Below are positions 1 to 8,171 of a DNA stretch of 64,000 nt, piece after piece; the first letter of the stretch is position 1, and each line of letters begins with the position of its first letter. The position numbers and the translations under genes are program-made. Origin of the DNA: Hyphobacterium sp. CCMP332 (GTDB lineage Bacteria > Bacteroidota > Bacteroidia > Cytophagales > CCMP332); assembly GCA_014323545.1 (NCBI GenBank), contig CP058647.1, positions 1,184,001 to 1,248,000 of the forward strand. Reading direction: 5' to 3'. The notes under the pieces were generated by a model. It was not told where the DNA came from and did no database searches. It worked only from the letters and a program-made list of their open reading frames with translations.

Positions 1-756
1 ATCATTAATATGATTGACAGTATCCAGAATTACATTCAAATCATCCTGCCAGGTTGAGCCCAGGACAAATATCCTTTCAGCTCTAGCAAATTTCGCAATG
101 GTTGGATGCATTCTATTTTTTCTCATTCGGAATTTCACACGGTCAAAACGTGTATCGCCGCTAACCTCAGAATTCAATCCTATGCTTTTAAGAATTTTTT
201 GAGAATCCGAGTTTTGGACATAAATTTTATCAAAAGTTTTAAGCGCCTTTCGCATGAGCGAACCGTAAAACCTGAAATATATCTGGTCTTTTCTGAACAA
301 GGAAGAAAATAGAATGGTCTTAATGCCCCTCTTATTGGCCTCATTCAAATAGTGATACCAAATGTCATATTTAACAAAGAGAATAAGTTTGGGCTTGACG
401 TTGTCCAGAAAATACCTGGCGTTTGAAGCCGTATCGAGTGGCAGGTAATAAACATACCAGATGTATTCCGGAATTTTTGCATTCTCGTATCCGGATGGGG
501 AGAAAAAAGTTAGTACAATATTATAGTTCGGATAAAATTTATTGATCTTATCAAGGACAGGTAGGGATTGTTCAAATTCACCAAGGCTCGCGACATGAAC
601 CCAAATATTATTAGTTGAAAGTTCGATTTCAACATTGAGTTTTTTTCTCCAGTTTTTTCTTCCTTCCACAAAAGATCGCGCTTTAGGAGAACGCAATGCT
701 ACCAGATGTATCGCTAATCTATAAATGAAGATGAAAAAATCGTAAAGAATTCGCAT
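1..756 (-). CDS. waaA: 3-deoxy-D-manno-octulosonic acid (Kdo) transferase, N-terminal part
   Basis: Reverse-strand reading from ATG at 756 gives 252 open codons that run off the left edge, so the C-terminal part (family about 410 residues) is missing. The N-terminal Kdo-transferase glycosyltransferase domain is recognisable: a hydrophobic segment at residues 5-20, then WVHVASLGEFEQ with Glu60 in the position of the catalytic base of WaaA, then YFLDNVKPKLILFVKYDIW and a GDTRFDR motif near residue 205, all typical of the family. It transfers Kdo from CMP-Kdo to lipid A precursor at the inner face of the inner membrane. No neighbour is visible on its 3' side. The upstream 235 bp hold the promoter of the divergent antiporter. 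Identification is from motif recall; I am confident of the family. Confidence 0.9.
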   Translation of the reverse strand, partial: MRILYDFFIFIYRLAIHLVALRSPKARSFVEGRKNWRKKLNVEIELSTNNIWVHVASLGEFEQSLPVLDKINKFYPNYNIVLTFFSPSGYENAKIPEYIWYVYYLPLDTASNARYFLDNVKPKLILFVKYDIWYHYLNEANKRGIKTILFSSLFRKDQIYFRFYGSLMRKALKTFDKIYVQNSDSQKILKSIGLNSEVSGDTRFDRVKFRMRKNRMHPTIAKFARAERIFVLGSTWQDDLNVILDTVNHIND

Positions 757-926
757 TCTGAGTCAAAGAAATAAAAAGAGCAGCAATAAGACTGACTCAA
801 TAAAAAATAATTCAAAAAAATAGTGGAAATATATTCAATTTCTTCTGCTACAATTAAAATGAAACAATACAAATTCGATTTCAGAGCCTTAAAATTCATT
901 CTTAAAAAATATTTTCTATTAATCTT

Positions 927-956
927 TTTGACCCTATTCAAACTGTTTTAGTTTTG
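927..956 (+). promoter_or_regulatory. Bacteroidota-type promoter for the NhaD gene
   Basis: TTTG at 927-930, an 18-nt spacer and TAGTTTTG at 949-956 fit the phylum's -33 TTTG and -7 TAnnTTTG pattern. The start codon follows 36 nt downstream. It is a consensus match only and has no start-site data. Confidence 0.45.
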
Positions 957-991
957 CAGCCTTTTTTAAGACAATCCCATAAATTTTTCAT

Positions 992-2278
992 ATGGATTTT
1001 AGTTTGGACTACCTACTGATATTTGTATTTGTAGTAGGTTATACGGGAATCGTATTGGAGCATGTAATCCATGTTGATAAAACTGCTTCGGCCCTTTTGA
1101 CGGGCATACTTTGCTGGACCTTATACATAATTGGCTTTAGTAATAAAGAGCTGGTAAACAGTCAGTTGTTTGAGCATTTAAGCGATATTTCTTCCATACT
1201 CTTTTTTCTTATGGGAGCAATGGCAATTGTTGAATTAATAGATGCGCATGAGGGATTCAATGCCATCATGAACAGGATTAAAACAACCAATAAGCTAAAA
1301 CTTTTATGGATACTCTCTTTTGTTAGCTTTTTTCTGTCGGCGACATTGGATAACCTGACCACCTCGATCATCATGATTTCTCTTTTGCGCAAAATAATCC
1401 GGCCTAAAAGAGAGCGTTGGTTTTTTGCCGGCATGATCATTATAGCGGCTAATGCGGGTGGCGCGTGGACACCCATTGGCGATGTAACAACAACCATGCT
1501 TTGGATCGGAGGACAAATCACAACAGTTAATATCATGTTAAAGCTGATTCTACCCAGTTTAGTGTGTATGATTGTGCCCTTACTAGTCATTTCAAACAAA
1601 ATCAAAGGCAATTTCCCAGATTATAAAAGCAGACACAGCGGCGATCTTAGAACCACAAGATTCGAAAGGAGGTCGATTTTAACACTGGGAATCGCAGGTT
1701 TGGTATTTGTGCCGATTTTCAAAACTACAACCCATCTTCCTCCCTTTATGGGAATGCTTTTTAGTTTGGGAGTCATTTGGGTGGCAACTGAATTAATCCA
1801 CAGAAGAAAAAATTTCGAAAGCAAAAAGCAGTATATGGTATCATCTGCTTTATCAAAAATAGATCTCTCAAGCGTATTGTTCTTCTTTGGTATTCTAGCG
1901 GCTATTTCATGTCTTGAGTCCACCGAAATACTTCATCATTTAAGTACATTTCTGGATCAGGAAATTGGCAATTTGAATGTAATTGTAATGAGCATAGGCG
2001 TTTTAAGTGCCATTGTGGATAATGTTCCACTGGTGGCAGCTTCCATGGGAATGTATTCGCTGGAAATGTTTCCGACTGATCATCGTTTCTGGGAATTTAT
2101 GGCTTACTGTGCAGGTACAGGTGGAAGTATTCTAATTATCGGATCGGCTGCTGGGGTGACAATTATGGGTATGGAAAAAATTGATTTTTTCTGGTACATC
2201 CGCAAGGTTAGCCTTTTGGCCATTATTGGCTATTTCGCCGGTGCATTTACATTTTTAGGGATGGAGTATTTATTCTAG
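992..2278 (+). CDS. nhaD: NhaD-type sodium/proton antiporter
   Basis: A 428-residue polytopic membrane protein of the ion transporter superfamily that exchanges Na+ (or Li+) for H+ across the inner membrane. About a dozen hydrophobic segments span the length. Diagnostic NhaD motifs are present: LDNLTTSIIMISLLRK near residue 119, NAGGAWTPIGDVTTTMLW near 154-171, and a second DNVPLVAASMGMY half near 350. The length fits the family. There is no signal peptide. It stands alone, divergent from the Kdo transferase, with a good promoter match upstream. Its TAG stop overlaps the stop of a possible small reverse gene in the palindrome CTAG. A second, more distant NhaD-like gene lies at 58906-60432. 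Confidence 0.92.
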   Translation: MDFSLDYLLIFVFVVGYTGIVLEHVIHVDKTASALLTGILCWTLYIIGFSNKELVNSQLFEHLSDISSILFFLMGAMAIVELIDAHEGFNAIMNRIKTTNKLKLLWILSFVSFFLSATLDNLTTSIIMISLLRKIIRPKRERWFFAGMIIIAANAGGAWTPIGDVTTTMLWIGGQITTVNIMLKLILPSLVCMIVPLLVISNKIKGNFPDYKSRHSGDLRTTRFERRSILTLGIAGLVFVPIFKTTTHLPPFMGMLFSLGVIWVATELIHRRKNFESKKQYMVSSALSKIDLSSVLFFFGILAAISCLESTEILHHLSTFLDQEIGNLNVIVMSIGVLSAIVDNVPLVAASMGMYSLEMFPTDHRFWEFMAYCAGTGGSILIIGSAAGVTIMGMEKIDFFWYIRKVSLLAIIGYFAGAFTFLGMEYLF

Positions 2279-2457
2279 ACGGGGGCTTTTTTATTGTCGC
2301 TTCCCATTCCATTGAGGGTGTCAACAATCACTTCCAAAAGTCCATTAAGCTCTTCAGATTTCTTTTTGGGTATCACCGAGTATTCGATGACTTCTTTCTT
2401 GGCTTTCGTATTTTTCTTAGACTTTGGCAAGGTTAATCTGTGAGAATTAATTCTCAA
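2275..2457 (-). CDS. possible 60-residue Lys-rich protein
   Basis: A reverse-strand frame with a TTG start immediately after a stop codon and a coherent-looking product: a basic N-terminus (KSKKNTKAKKEV) and an amphipathic stretch KKKSEELNGLLEVIVDTLN. It ends tail-to-tail with nhaD, sharing CTAG between the two stops. I recognise no family. For it: plausible residue composition and exact abutment. Against it: no ATG start, small size, and a 16-bp palindrome over the start. It may be a real small protein or chance. Confidence 0.35.
   Translation of the reverse strand: MRINSHRLTLPKSKKNTKAKKEVIEYSVIPKKKSEELNGLLEVIVDTLNGMGSDNKKAPV
2441..2456. promoter_or_regulatory. perfect 16-bp palindrome
   Basis: TGAGAATTAATTCTCA equals its own reverse complement over all 16 bases. 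It lies at the start of the possible small reverse gene and about 90 bp beyond the 3' end of the crotonase gene. The form suits a dimeric repressor site; no partner is evident. Confidence 0.35.
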
Positions 2458-2544
2458 CTATACAAAAGAACAAAATTTGAGTCGATTTTAAAACAAATTT
2501 GAATAATTCAAAGACAAAATAGCACTGAAATAAGCCTGAACACC

Positions 2545-3315
2545 TTATTTACCCTTAAAATCAGGTTTTCTTTTCTCAATAAAGGCCTGCATTCCTTCTT
2601 TTTGGTCTTCAGAGGCAAATGTTAAATAGAAATTTTTTCTTTCAAAATGTAAACCTTCATCCAAATGTGTCTCAAAGGCCCTGTTCACTGACTCTTTCGC
2701 CAACTTTACCGCTACCGGGCTCATATTCGCTATTTCAGTGGCCAGTTCAATGGCTTCTTCCATGTACATTTCAACAGGAACAACTTTATTAATAAGTCCG
2801 TAAGACATTGCCTCTTCTGCACTTAAAAACCGCCCTGTTAAAACCAATTCCATGGATTTGGCTTTTCCAATAGCACGTGTCAGCCTTTGAGTACCTCCCG
2901 CACCGGGCATCACTCCTATTTTTATTTCGGGTTGTCCAAATTTTGCAGTTTCCGAAGCGATAATCATATCGCAAAGCATTGATAGTTCACATCCGCCGCC
3001 AAGGGCAAATCCCGAAACAGCAGCTATAATTGGTTTTTTGGTCTTTCTTATTTGATCCCAGGTAGAAAACTGGTCCACATTCAACATATCTATGGCCGAT
3101 TTACCTGACATTTGTTTGATATCTGCACCCGCAGCAAATGCCCTCTCATTTCCTGTTAAAATTATAACGCGAATGGCATCGTCTGAGTCAATTTCGATTA
3201 GATTTTGCTTGAGCTCCTGCATGAGCTCGAGATTTAAGGCATTTAGCTCTTTTGGCCGATTTAATTGAAGAACAGCAATATTGCCATTGAATACTTCTTT
3301 TTTAATGAAACCCAT
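2545..3315 (-). CDS. enoyl-CoA hydratase/isomerase (crotonase family)
   Basis: A 256-residue crotonase that adds water to trans-2-enoyl-CoA thioesters in fatty-acid or amino-acid degradation in the cytoplasm. The oxyanion-hole motifs AAGADIKQM (about 61-69) and GFALGGGCELSM (102-113) are intact. Both catalytic glutamates, Glu110 and Glu130, are present with the usual 20-residue spacing, the second in GQPEIKIGVMPGAGGTQRL. The length is normal. It is a single gene on the reverse strand, separated from the upstream aminotransferase by a strong terminator, so it should have its own promoter in 3316-3360. Substrate chain length cannot be told from sequence. Confidence 0.93.
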   Translation of the reverse strand: MGFIKKEVFNGNIAVLQLNRPKELNALNLELMQELKQNLIEIDSDDAIRVIILTGNERAFAAGADIKQMSGKSAIDMLNVDQFSTWDQIRKTKKPIIAAVSGFALGGGCELSMLCDMIIASETAKFGQPEIKIGVMPGAGGTQRLTRAIGKAKSMELVLTGRFLSAEEAMSYGLINKVVPVEMYMEEAIELATEIANMSPVAVKLAKESVNRAFETHLDEGLHFERKNFYLTFASEDQKEGMQAFIEKRKPDFKGK

Positions 3316-3360
3316 TTTTCAAATTTAACTAAGAATTTCTTCAATTTTAGGAAAACAAAG

Positions 3361-3387
3361 AAAGCCCCCCAAAAATTGAGAGGCTTT
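3361..3387 (-). terminator. intrinsic terminator after the aminotransferase gene
   Basis: Read on the reverse strand, a 10-bp stem (AAAGCCTCTC with GGGGGGCTTT, two G-T pairs) closes a 7-nt loop and is followed by CTTTGTTTT. It lies between the aminotransferase and crotonase genes and should end the aminotransferase transcript. Confidence 0.75.
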
Positions 3388-3486
3388 CCACAAGTGCTTT
3401 TTGAATAAATTAAACAGGTGTATGAAAATATTCTTTTCGTATACAATGGTATATACACTGAAAATCAAAAAGGTAACCGAAAATTT

Positions 3487-4569
3487 CTAGGAGTAGAAAG
3501 ATTTTATCTTTTCTACTATAAAATCCAGCTCTGATGGCATTAATCCGGGAAAAGAAGGCAAAGAAAGGATTGAATCATGCCATTTCCGGGTATTTTGTTT
3601 GTCAATGGTGGAAAAATTGAGTTTTTGATAGGCTTTCTGATCAAATAGTGGGTTTGGATAGTGAATTTTGGTAGAAATACCATTTTTACTCAAATACGCT
3701 TTCAACTCATCCCTTTTTTCAGTTTTAATGGTAAACTGATGAAAAGTACTTTCCCCTGGTCCTGAAAGCGGCAAAATAAGTTCCGGAATATCTTTTAATC
3801 CTTCAAAATAGGAAATGGCGATTTTCCTTTGTTCATTGAGTTTTTGTGAAATATTATGGAGGGCTTCCCTGAGAAAAGCAGACTGAATTTCATCCATCCG
3901 CGAATTTACCCCGGAAAAATGCATGTTATTGTATTCTGATTGGCCGTAATTGCAATACATCTTTGCTTTTTCAAATAATCTCTTATCAGAAGTACAAATT
4001 ATCCCCGCATCGCCTAAAGCCCCCAAATTTTTTGTTGGGTAAAGACTTGCGGCAGCAGCTATGCCAAAAGTGCCCAACTGTTTATTTTTAATAGTGGTAC
4101 CAAATGCCTGTGAAAAATCTTCGATCAGAGCAATTGAATCCGGTAAATTATCAATGATTTTATTTACCGAACCGAAATAATGTATGGCCATAACAAGATC
4201 GATCCTGTTCGCGGTATAAAAGTCATCATTCAAATCCTTAAAGCCATCACCTAAAAAGTCAATATCCGCAAATACGACCTGATGGCCAGCATTTAAAACA
4301 GCATTGACTGTTGCGGGAAAAGCATTGGCCTGAAGCAGCACATTTAAGCTTTGATCGGAAATCAGTTTTAAAATAACATAGAGCGCATCGTAGCCATTTC
4401 CTACGGCCAATACAAATGGAGATTTCAAAAATTCGGAAATCTCCTTTTCCAGATTTTGTTGTTCTTCGCCTTTGACAAAATTTCCACTTTTGATCACCCG
4501 ATTATAAGCGCGATCTAAGGCTAATCTATCCTCTTTGGAAAATCGAATATCAAAAAATGGTATGTTCAT
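3487..4569 (-). CDS. DegT/DnrJ/EryC1/StrS-type sugar aminotransferase
   Basis: A 360-residue PLP enzyme of the fold-type I family that aminates nucleotide-linked keto-sugars for surface polysaccharide. The Schiff-base lysine is Lys180 in SLYPTKNLGALGDAG, and the upstream IEDFSQAFG motif supplies the Asp that contacts the PLP pyridine nitrogen. The C-terminal half carries the usual GVNSRMDEIQSAFL segment. Its start codon overlaps the stop of the upstream acyltransferase gene by 4 nt (ATGA), so the two are translationally coupled. The pairing suggests amino-sugar formation followed by N-acylation, as in dTDP-3-amino-sugar pathways; that is inference, as no nucleotide-sugar dehydratase is present. 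Confidence 0.92.
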   Translation of the reverse strand: MNIPFFDIRFSKEDRLALDRAYNRVIKSGNFVKGEEQQNLEKEISEFLKSPFVLAVGNGYDALYVILKLISDQSLNVLLQANAFPATVNAVLNAGHQVVFADIDFLGDGFKDLNDDFYTANRIDLVMAIHYFGSVNKIIDNLPDSIALIEDFSQAFGTTIKNKQLGTFGIAAAASLYPTKNLGALGDAGIICTSDKRLFEKAKMYCNYGQSEYNNMHFSGVNSRMDEIQSAFLREALHNISQKLNEQRKIAISYFEGLKDIPELILPLSGPGESTFHQFTIKTEKRDELKAYLSKNGISTKIHYPNPLFDQKAYQKLNFSTIDKQNTRKWHDSILSLPSFPGLMPSELDFIVEKIKSFYS

Positions 4570-5504
4570 CTTATCTCTTTTACCAGGCTAAATTTAATGC
4601 CGGTTTTTGCGCCCAATTTTTCCTTAAACCTTATCAGTCCAAAATTTTCAGCTTCATTCTTCGCCCTACTGGTGCCAAGATCAAGGAAATCCATATTGTT
4701 TTCCTTTGCGTAATTGTGCATACTTTTAATCAGTCCTATTGCCGGGCTGTATTCATCAAATTTTGGATCATGTGCAGGTATGAAATAATAAAGCGTCTTT
4801 TCATTTACTTTTATTCCCAGACAACTTGCGATAATGCCCCCGGAACTACGCATAGTAAAGAGAACGTATTTACAATCAAAACGCTCAATTAAATCATCCA
4901 AAACTTTGCTTTCGATGCTAATCGGAAAACCTTTTTTTTCTCTCCATTTAATGATTTTATCATAAAAAAGAGAACTGTTAAATTCCTCTCTTACTTCGGT
5001 AGAAAAATCAGATTTCGAGAGTTTTTTTAATCTTCTTTTTGTGTCCTCTTTCAGGCCCTTTTCGAAATCTTCATCTGCGTGCAAATGATGATTGATAAAA
5101 CTATCCTCGATTACAAAACCCAGGTTTAACAAGCTTTGCGTAATGATAGAATTGTAATAAGAATTATAAATTTCTGGATAATGCTGCCATCGAATAATTT
5201 TTACTTTTTCATTATAAATATCCTGATAGAGCGCATCCATAAAAGTCTGGACTTTTTCGAAAGATGTGCCTTCCACAATTTCAGGATAGCCAAATGATGC
5301 CCGATGACCGATGATGGCCTGATCATTTTGAATAAAATAGATAAGTGAAATTATTTCCACATCATCTTTTAACATGGCCATTTTTCTGAGTCCGGAATGA
5401 TCGTCCAGAGTACAATCCAAATATTCCGTATAATTGAAAATACAGGTGGTATTGATGACACCAAAAGGCCATTTTTCCTTGCGGTATGAAATTTTAGCAG
5501 CCAA
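4566..5504 (-). CDS. GNAT/FemAB-like acyltransferase
   Basis: A 312-residue protein resembling the tandem-GNAT peptidoglycan/polysaccharide acyltransferases (FemAB or BioF2-like). The visible C-terminal features are a charged helix LKEDTKRRLKKLSKSDFS, then beta-strand segments GGIIASCLGIKVNEKTLYYFIPAHDP and a final LDLGTSRAKNEAENFGLIRFKEKLG, which matches the family's closing segment. There are no membrane segments or signal peptide. It is the first gene of a two-gene reverse operon with the sugar aminotransferase and overlaps it by 4 nt, so N-acylation of the aminated sugar is a reasonable guess. The donor (acyl-CoA or aminoacyl-tRNA) cannot be read from sequence. Confidence 0.72.
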   Translation of the reverse strand: MAAKISYRKEKWPFGVINTTCIFNYTEYLDCTLDDHSGLRKMAMLKDDVEIISLIYFIQNDQAIIGHRASFGYPEIVEGTSFEKVQTFMDALYQDIYNEKVKIIRWQHYPEIYNSYYNSIITQSLLNLGFVIEDSFINHHLHADEDFEKGLKEDTKRRLKKLSKSDFSTEVREEFNSSLFYDKIIKWREKKGFPISIESKVLDDLIERFDCKYVLFTMRSSGGIIASCLGIKVNEKTLYYFIPAHDPKFDEYSPAIGLIKSMHNYAKENNMDFLDLGTSRAKNEAENFGLIRFKEKLGAKTGIKFSLVKEIR

Positions 5505-5566
5505 TAAATCGATTTGCTTTCTTCATATTTGCAGCAATTTATTAAGATAATCCAAACCTTGCACAG

Positions 5567-6478
5567 ATGTTATCTTTATTGCTCACGATAATTGCCACAG
5601 CCTGTCTTTTTCTTGCCTTTAAATCCTTTAAGGTATTTGGCATGAACTCTCTGCATGCTATCATCGTGAATTACCTTGTTTGTGTAATTGCCGGACTTAT
5701 TTTTCTAAGCGAGGATATGCATTATTTAATTGAATCCAGTGGTTTCAAACTTTGGCATTTTCTTGGTGTGGCACTGGGTTTTTTGTTCATACTCACTTTT
5801 TTAAGAATGTCACGCACCGCGCAGGAAATAAGTGTTTCTGCTTCAAGTATGGCAAGCAAACTCGCCTTGGTCATCCCCGTTTTATTTTCACTATTAATAA
5901 TTCAGCGAAGCGCGAAAGACTATGACTTTATAAATTATTCAGGGATTGTCCTGACCATTCCTGCCCTCTTATTGGCATCCTGGCCTGAGAAAAATTTAAA
6001 ACAGGAAAGACTATTACAAAGAATCGCACTGCCACTTTCCGTATTCATTTTAAGCGGAATTATCGACACATGTCTCAATTATTTTAACGCTTTGTTTGAA
6101 GATGACCCCTCATTTATATTTTTTCCTGTTCTCGTGTTTTTTAGTGCTGCTACATTTGGATTTCTATACACGCTGGCCAGCAAATCAATACCCGGAAAAA
6201 TACAACTAAAATCAGTGCTTGGTGGTGTATATCTTGGAATCCCAAACTTTTTCTCTCTTTATTTTTTGTTGGACACCCTTAAAATATTTAATCAGGACGG
6301 CGCATTTATTTTCCCATTTAGCAATTTGGGAACGATCGTTATTGCCACATTGGGGGCTTATATTCTATTTAAAGAAAAGTTGAATTTAATACGATTATCA
6401 GGCTTGATCTTGTCATGTCTTGCACTTTTTCTATTAGCCTACCAGGAATTCTTATATTATTTTTCAAATGGCACCTGA
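5567..6478 (+). CDS. DMT-superfamily (EamA-like) transporter
   Basis: A 303-residue all-membrane protein with about ten hydrophobic segments and short loops, as in drug/metabolite transporters. The first half has FLRMSRTAQEISVSASSMASKLALVIPVLFS and the second half ends GTIVIATLGAYILFKEKLN, matching the duplicated EamA pattern in which the last strand region carries a Glu-rich FKEK motif. The substrate is unknown. The gene is divergent from the acyltransferase across only 62 bp, which must hold both promoters. Its 3' end overlaps the YigZ-type gene by 11 bp, so the two form one transcript. Confidence 0.8.
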   Translation: MLSLLLTIIATACLFLAFKSFKVFGMNSLHAIIVNYLVCVIAGLIFLSEDMHYLIESSGFKLWHFLGVALGFLFILTFLRMSRTAQEISVSASSMASKLALVIPVLFSLLIIQRSAKDYDFINYSGIVLTIPALLLASWPEKNLKQERLLQRIALPLSVFILSGIIDTCLNYFNALFEDDPSFIFFPVLVFFSAATFGFLYTLASKSIPGKIQLKSVLGGVYLGIPNFFSLYFLLDTLKIFNQDGAFIFPFSNLGTIVIATLGAYILFKEKLNLIRLSGLILSCLALFLLAYQEFLYYFSNGT

Positions 6479-7079
6479 TGTTTACCGAAGCATATCAGTG
6501 CAAGGCGAAGGCCTTTATAAAGAAAAAGGCAGCAAATTTATTGGCTATGCAATGAGGGTCGATACTGAAAAGGAATTCAAAGAGGAGATTGAAAAGCTAC
6601 GGCAAAAATATCACGATGCAAGACATGTTTGTTACGCCTTAAGAATAGGTTTTGAAAATGAATTTATTGCCAAGAGTGATGACGGCGAACCCATGCATTC
6701 TGCAGCCGATCCTATATTTGGTCAGATTATCGCTGCTGAATTAGTAAATGTGGTAGTTTTTGTTGTTCGTTATTTCGGTGGTACTAAACTTGGTGTAGGT
6801 GGTTTGAAACATGCTTATAAGACAGCAGCATCGGAAGCGATAAACAATGCCCAAAAAAAAGAATTCATCATTTCAGAAGAATGCAAGATATATTTTAATT
6901 ACAGCAATTCTTCGCATGTGATGAAACTGATCGCTGATTTTGAAGCTGTCATAATTGAACAGCAATACGATGAAAAATGCTATTTGAAAGTTGAACTACG
7001 CAGGTCTTTAGCAGAGCTTTTTATTTCCAAAATGAGGCAATTGGAATATCTGGGTATTCGGTTTTCCTTAAAAGAATGA
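6468..7079 (+). CDS. YigZ/IMPACT family protein (UPF0029)
   Basis: A 203-residue protein with the UPF0029 N-terminal domain: EKGSKFIGYA near residue 20, HDARHVCYALRIG near 49, DDGEPMHSAADPIFG near 70 and VVRYFGGTKLGVGGL near 98, all strongly conserved. The C-terminal part is the shorter ferredoxin-like domain. Homologues are soluble and related to eukaryotic IMPACT, a regulator of translation control; the bacterial role is not settled. It overlaps the upstream DMT transporter gene and, at its 3' end, overlaps the convergent DUF554 gene by 12 bp. Confidence 0.92.
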   Translation: MAPDVYRSISVQGEGLYKEKGSKFIGYAMRVDTEKEFKEEIEKLRQKYHDARHVCYALRIGFENEFIAKSDDGEPMHSAADPIFGQIIAAELVNVVVFVVRYFGGTKLGVGGLKHAYKTAASEAINNAQKKEFIISEECKIYFNYSNSSHVMKLIADFEAVIIEQQYDEKCYLKVELRRSLAELFISKMRQLEYLGIRFSLKE

Positions 7080-7763
7080 ACGTATATATGCCTCCAGATA
7101 ATGAATTGGTACAAGGGTAATCAAAGCAGGTGTTAAATTTAATATTCGAATTTTTTTTATTTCTAAAATGCTAATGCCAAGGCCAATAATTAATATTCCA
7201 CCTACCGCTGAAATTTCATTTTGCAGTACCGGATCGAGATAAGGTGCGATGTAGGAAGCAAAAATGGTAAGTGAGCCCTGATAAATGAAAAGGGGAATCA
7301 CTGAGAATATCACCCCAAAACCAAAGGCCGAAGCTAGTGCAATAGAAGAAAAACCATCCATCACTGATTTGGTAAGCAAAAGGGTAAAATCTCCTGTCAG
7401 ACCTTCTTCAATTGCACCCAAAATGGTAAATGATCCAATACAGAAAAGCATAAATGCCGTAATGAGTCCTTCGGTAAAATTTTCATTTTTGACTTTCAGC
7501 CAATTCTTTAAATTATCTCCGCCTTTTTCAATCCTCTCCTGTAAATAAAAGCCCTCACCAATCAGCGCACCCGAGATTAGGCTGAATATAATGACCAAAA
7601 AAGCTTGTGATTTTAAGCTGAGGTATATTCCAAGAACAACTGTAAAAAGCCCGATGGCCTGAAATACTATTATCCGTATCCTTTCGGGAAATCGTCTGTG
7701 AATGATCAACCCAATTGTAGAACCCAAAAGTACGAGTATGACATTTATTATGGTTCCCGTCAT
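7068..7763 (-). CDS. DUF554 family membrane protein (YqgA-like)
   Basis: A 231-residue integral membrane protein with about seven hydrophobic segments. It begins MTGTIINVILVLLGSTIGL, the usual DUF554 start, and contains FCIGSFTILGAIEEGLTGD and KSVMDGFSSIALASAFG, the most conserved stretches of that family. The function is unknown; a transport role has been proposed for homologues. It overlaps the upstream RidA gene by 4 nt on the reverse strand, so it is translationally coupled to it, and converges on the YigZ gene with overlapping 3' ends. Confidence 0.9.
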   Translation of the reverse strand: MTGTIINVILVLLGSTIGLIIHRRFPERIRIIVFQAIGLFTVVLGIYLSLKSQAFLVIIFSLISGALIGEGFYLQERIEKGGDNLKNWLKVKNENFTEGLITAFMLFCIGSFTILGAIEEGLTGDFTLLLTKSVMDGFSSIALASAFGFGVIFSVIPLFIYQGSLTIFASYIAPYLDPVLQNEISAVGGILIIGLGISILEIKKIRILNLTPALITLVPIHYLEAYIRSFF

Positions 7764-8143
7764 ATTTTCTCGAGGTCAGCTTCTATTTCAACAAGCATGT
7801 CCTGATGGATAAGAGCCTTTACTTCAAGCATTGAAGTTACAGGATAGATGTCCTTAAAAAACAATGCATGTTCCTTACCAATATCTTCAGAATACCGAAT
7901 ATCGGTTGTGAAAATTCTTGTTCTTACAATTTCTTCCTTTTTAAAACCCGCTTCGAGAATGTATTTATTAATTTTTTTTAAAATATATGCTGTCTGCTCA
8001 CCTGCATGACCCTTTCCCATGATCCTTCCTGTTTCATCTACTGCAACAGTACCTGCAACATAGGCTCTTTTATTCGTGACCACCACCCTGGAGTAGCCAT
8101 ATCGATTTTCCCACATGGATCCGGAACTGATGTTTTTTCTCAT
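7760..8143 (-). CDS. RidA/YjgF family protein
   Basis: A protein of about 127 residues when started at ATG 8141-8143. A longer frame reaches 8212 but would overlap the antiporter gene and lengthen the N-terminus beyond the family's 120-130 residues. The strand order fits RidA: YSRVVVTNKRAYVAGTVAVDE, a middle helix, and VRTRIFTTDIR carrying the key arginine, followed by SMLEVKALIHQDMLVEIEADL. Members hydrolyse reactive enamine/imine intermediates released by PLP enzymes, or act on related small molecules. It sits between NhaC and DUF554 on one strand; a link to the FAD amine oxidoreductase two genes upstream is plausible because such enzymes produce imines. Confidence 0.87.
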   Translation of the reverse strand: MRKNISSGSMWENRYGYSRVVVTNKRAYVAGTVAVDETGRIMGKGHAGEQTAYILKKINKYILEAGFKKEEIVRTRIFTTDIRYSEDIGKEHALFFKDIYPVTSMLEVKALIHQDMLVEIEADLEKI

Positions 8144-8171
8144 TTGACGGTGCTTTAAATTGCTGACTTTA

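Noticed and set aside
714-941. A 75-codon reverse frame upstream of the Kdo transferase
   Set aside because: It overlaps the start of the clear waaA frame and is AT-rich, Phe/Ser-heavy noise.
1162-1611. A 149-codon reverse frame inside nhaD
   Set aside because: It lies fully within the well-supported antiporter gene and its product shows no family features.
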